A DNA stretch of 64,000 bases, taken from NCBI RefSeq assembly GCF_012163145.1, contig NZ_JAAVTX010000001.1, forward strand, positions 620,001 through 684,000. The letters are read 5' to 3'. Under the pieces are notes generated by a model, which searched no databases, was not told where the DNA came from, and saw only the letters and a program-made list of their open reading frames with translations. The stretch's first letter is position 1, and every line of letters begins with the position of its first letter. Both the position numbers and the translations under genes were made by a program. This stretch comes from Falsiroseomonas frigidaquae (GTDB lineage: Bacteria > Pseudomonadota > Alphaproteobacteria > Acetobacterales > Acetobacteraceae). This document shows positions 62,151 to 64,000 of this stretch, in pieces.

Positions 62151-63588
62151 CCAGTCGCGCCAGGTCCGGGATCGGCCGGGCCAGTTCCGGCAGCGCCTGA
62201 AAATGCGCCTCCAGCGCCTGGGCGGCATCCAGGGTAAAGCCATCCGCCCCGCGCGGCCCGACCACCTGCAGGCCGAAGGGCATGCCCTTCTCGTCCCGCC
62301 CGCAGGGGATGCAGATGGCGGGATGCCCGGTCATCGAGATGCCGTAGGTGATGCCGGACGTAGCGAAATAGCCCTCCAGCGGCATGCCCTCCATCTCGGT
62401 CGGGTAAGGCAGTTGCTTGGGGAAGGGCGTCAGCGCCTGGCAGGGCAGCAGCAGCAGGTCGTGGCGGGTGAAGAAATCCTGGAAAGCGCGGTAGATGCGG
62501 GTCTGCTCGGCATGCGCCTCCGCCAGGTCGGACAGCGTGTAGCGCAGCCCTTCCTCGTAATTGCCGCGGGTATTGCCGCCGAGCAGCCCGGGGTCCTGCT
62601 CGTAGTATTTGCGGAAGGCGGCCAGGAAGTTGGTGCAGCGGATCACGCGATAGGCGCGGTCGATCCCCTCCATGTCCGGGTCCTCCTCCACGCAGGCCGC
62701 GAAGTCGCCCGCCACAGCCGCCATGCGCGCCTGGAAAACCCGGCGGATGCTGGGCGCCACCGGGGCGAAGCCGAGATCGGCGGAAATCGCGACCCGCAGT
62801 GAGGAAAGGTCCAGCGGCCGCCGCAGCGCCAGGGGCTCACGCTGCTTGCTGGCCATCGGATCGCGACTGTCCACGCTGGCCATCGCGTCCAGCAGCAGCG
62901 CCGTATCCGCCACGTTGCGCCCCATCGGCCCCTGCACGGACAGCACCGACCAGCCGAGCCGCCTTCGTTCGGAGGCGACCAGCCCCGGCGTCGGCCGGAA
63001 CCCCACCACGCCGGACCAGGCGGCCGGCTTGCGCAGCGACCCGCCGGTATCGGAGCCGGTGCAGAGCGGCAGCATGGAGGTGGCCAGCGCCACGCCGGAC
63101 CCGCCGGAGGACCCGGCGCAGGACAGCGCCGGGTCGAAGGCATTTCCGGTGGCGCCATAGACATCGTTGATGGTGTTGCCGCCGGTGCCGAATTCCGGCG
63201 TGTTGGTCTTGGCCAGGATGATGGCGCCGGCCTGGCGCAGCGCCGCCACCACGCGCTCATCGCGCTCCGGCACATGGTCGCGGAACATCGGCGAGCCATA
63301 GGTGGTGCGCAGCCCGGCCGTGTCGTTCAGATCCTTGATGCCGACCGGCAGGCCGTGCAGCGGGCCGAGCTTGTCGCCGCGCATCACCTGCGCCTCCGCT
63401 GCCCGCGCCGCCTTCAGCCCGCCTTCCGCATCCAGCGCGACGATCGCGTTCACCGCCGGGTTCACCGCCTCGATCCGGCGCAGGCAATCCTGCAGCAACT
63501 CGACCGGGGAGATGCGGCGCGTGCCGATCAGCCGGCGCAGCTCCACCGCCGGCAGATCGCAGAGCGAGGTCCCCATGCTCGTGTCCAT
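62128..63588 (-). CDS. Amidase-signature family amidase
   Basis: Serine amidohydrolase of 486 residues. The Ser-cisSer-Lys triad is visible: K85 (GIKDLND), S160 (CAGSSGGSG) and S184 (GSDTGGSLRKP), with the same 75- and 24-residue spacing as fatty-acid amide hydrolase. C-terminal GISMTGHPAICIPCGRDEKGMPFGLQVVGPRG is also family-typical. ATG 63588 has GGGGGAAG upstream; longer frames exist. It lacks gatB or gatC nearby, so it is a metabolic amidase rather than GatA. It is divergent from the serine hydrolase gene. Substrate unknown. Confidence 0.92.
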   Translation of the reverse strand: MDTSMGTSLCDLPAVELRRLIGTRRISPVELLQDCLRRIEAVNPAVNAIVALDAEGGLKAARAAEAQVMRGDKLGPLHGLPVGIKDLNDTAGLRTTYGSPMFRDHVPERDERVVAALRQAGAIILAKTNTPEFGTGGNTINDVYGATGNAFDPALSCAGSSGGSGVALATSMLPLCTGSDTGGSLRKPAAWSGVVGFRPTPGLVASERRRLGWSVLSVQGPMGRNVADTALLLDAMASVDSRDPMASKQREPLALRRPLDLSSLRVAISADLGFAPVAPSIRRVFQARMAAVAGDFAACVEEDPDMEGIDRAYRVIRCTNFLAAFRKYYEQDPGLLGGNTRGNYEEGLRYTLSDLAEAHAEQTRIYRAFQDFFTRHDLLLLPCQALTPFPKQLPYPTEMEGMPLEGYFATSGITYGISMTGHPAICIPCGRDEKGMPFGLQVVGPRGADGFTLDAAQALEAHFQALPELARPIPDLARLAGGSTRD

Positions 63589-63717
63589 CCGTGTCTTCCC
63601 CCTGCCCTGCATGAGGGCCATTCCAACCCATCGCCCCCGGCCGGACAACCGCCGCCCCACCCTCCGCGCCACGCCGGGCCGGTGATAGGCTGCCCAACGC
63701 AGCAGGGAGAGCTATGG

Positions 63718-64000
63718 ATGCCGGATTGGAAAGCCGCCGCCACCGAGGCCGAGGCAATCACGCGGGCCTGGCCCGCCAGCGAACCGGGCGGCGCCGTGCT
63801 GCTGTTCGACCGCGACGGCATCCGCGGCGAGTTCGCCGGCGGCCTGGCCAGCCTGGCGCATGGCATCGCCTTCAGCGCAGCGACGCCGACGCGCTACGCC
63901 TCCCTCACCAAGCATGTGTTCTGCGCCTTCGCGCTGCATCACGGGCTGGACCTGGCGGCGCCGCTCGGCACGCTGCTGCCCGATCTGCCGGACGCGCTGG
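63718..64000 (+). CDS. Serine hydrolase of the class C beta-lactamase/D-aminopeptidase type (3' partial)
   Basis: Only the first 94 residues are in the window. The segment AATPTRYASLTKHVFCAFALHHG contains the S62-L-T-K65 tetrad (SxxK) of the beta-lactamase fold, preceded by a GGAVLLFDRDGIRGEFAGGLA strand pair as in D-aminopeptidase or esterase-type members. ATG 63718 follows GGGAGAG; an overlapping ATG at 63714 is in another frame with poor composition. No signal peptide, which argues against a periplasmic beta-lactamase. It is divergent from the amidase gene, 129 bp away. Confidence 0.85.
   Translation, partial: MPDWKAAATEAEAITRAWPASEPGGAVLLFDRDGIRGEFAGGLASLAHGIAFSAATPTRYASLTKHVFCAFALHHGLDLAAPLGTLLPDLPDAL

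Noticed and set aside
62128-63588. Calling the amidase GatA of the tRNA-dependent amidotransferase
   Set aside because: No gatB or gatC is adjacent and the sequence fits general metabolic amidases as well or better.

Overview
The window looks like chromosomal DNA of a high-GC alphaproteobacterium, most likely an Acetobacteraceae member of the Roseomonas type. This rests on the very GC-rich codon use, dense gene packing with many ATGA, GTGA and TGATG stop/start overlaps, three Bug-type tricarboxylate-binding proteins without membrane partners, form II CoxL-like molybdoenzyme subunits and dipeptide-type ABC transporters. I saw no rRNA, tRNA, CRISPR array, prophage or insertion sequence. About 59 protein genes are supported; the first and last are cut by the window edges.

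Region by region. 1-7.1 kb: organic-acid catabolism. It holds a partial Bug protein, a Bug / IclR regulator / family III CoA-transferase operon with a clear candidate operator, a dihydrofolate-reductase-like protein, an SMP-30 lactonase-like protein and a divergent LeuC/LeuD pair. 7.1-14 kb: an RND efflux pump (adaptor and permease) and an orphan molybdopterin-binding subunit. 14-19.3 kb: a secreted protein made of two tandem repeats, a Crp/Fnr regulator, a degenerate metallo-beta-lactamase-fold protein with an FAD hydroxylase and DUF2783 protein, and a DUF2939 protein. 19.6-24.1 kb: a membrane protein and an Mla-type lipid ABC transporter (permease, ATPase, MlaD, lipoprotein). 24.1-30.5 kb: amine oxidase-like flavoprotein, TrmH-like methyltransferase, a redoxin/2OG-Fe(II) oxygenase fusion, Ldh-family dehydrogenase, a third Bug protein and a methyltransferase. 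30.6-34.9 kb: AI-2E family transporter with a long tail, YeiH family exporter and an MFS permease.

34.9-41.75 kb is the most coherent block. A tungstate-type ABC transporter (tupBCA) is divergent from an excisionase-like HTH/PBP-like regulator. It is followed by a short ModE-like repressor and a modAB-HAD phosphatase-modC operon with a candidate ModE site between modE and modA. Two orphan molybdenum hydroxylase large subunits (11.7 and 50.3 kb) are possible users of the metal. 41.7-47.5 kb is a full dipeptide-type ABC transporter (substrate binding, two permeases, two ATPases) next to an M20 amidohydrolase. 49-50.2 kb: a leader-bearing SDR and a DUF2945 protein. 52.7-62 kb is an ion-homeostasis block: a P-type cation ATPase convergent with a complete Mrp antiporter operon (fused AB, C, D, E, F, G) headed by a PTS EIIA-like gene. 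The window ends with an amidase-signature enzyme and the start of a serine hydrolase.

Most gene functions are family-level assignments. The best candidates for something little described are the EIIA-led Mrp operon, the HAD gene inside the molybdate operon, the two-repeat secreted protein, the cysteine-free redoxin/2OG oxygenase fusion and the MBL-fold protein lacking half of its metal ligands.
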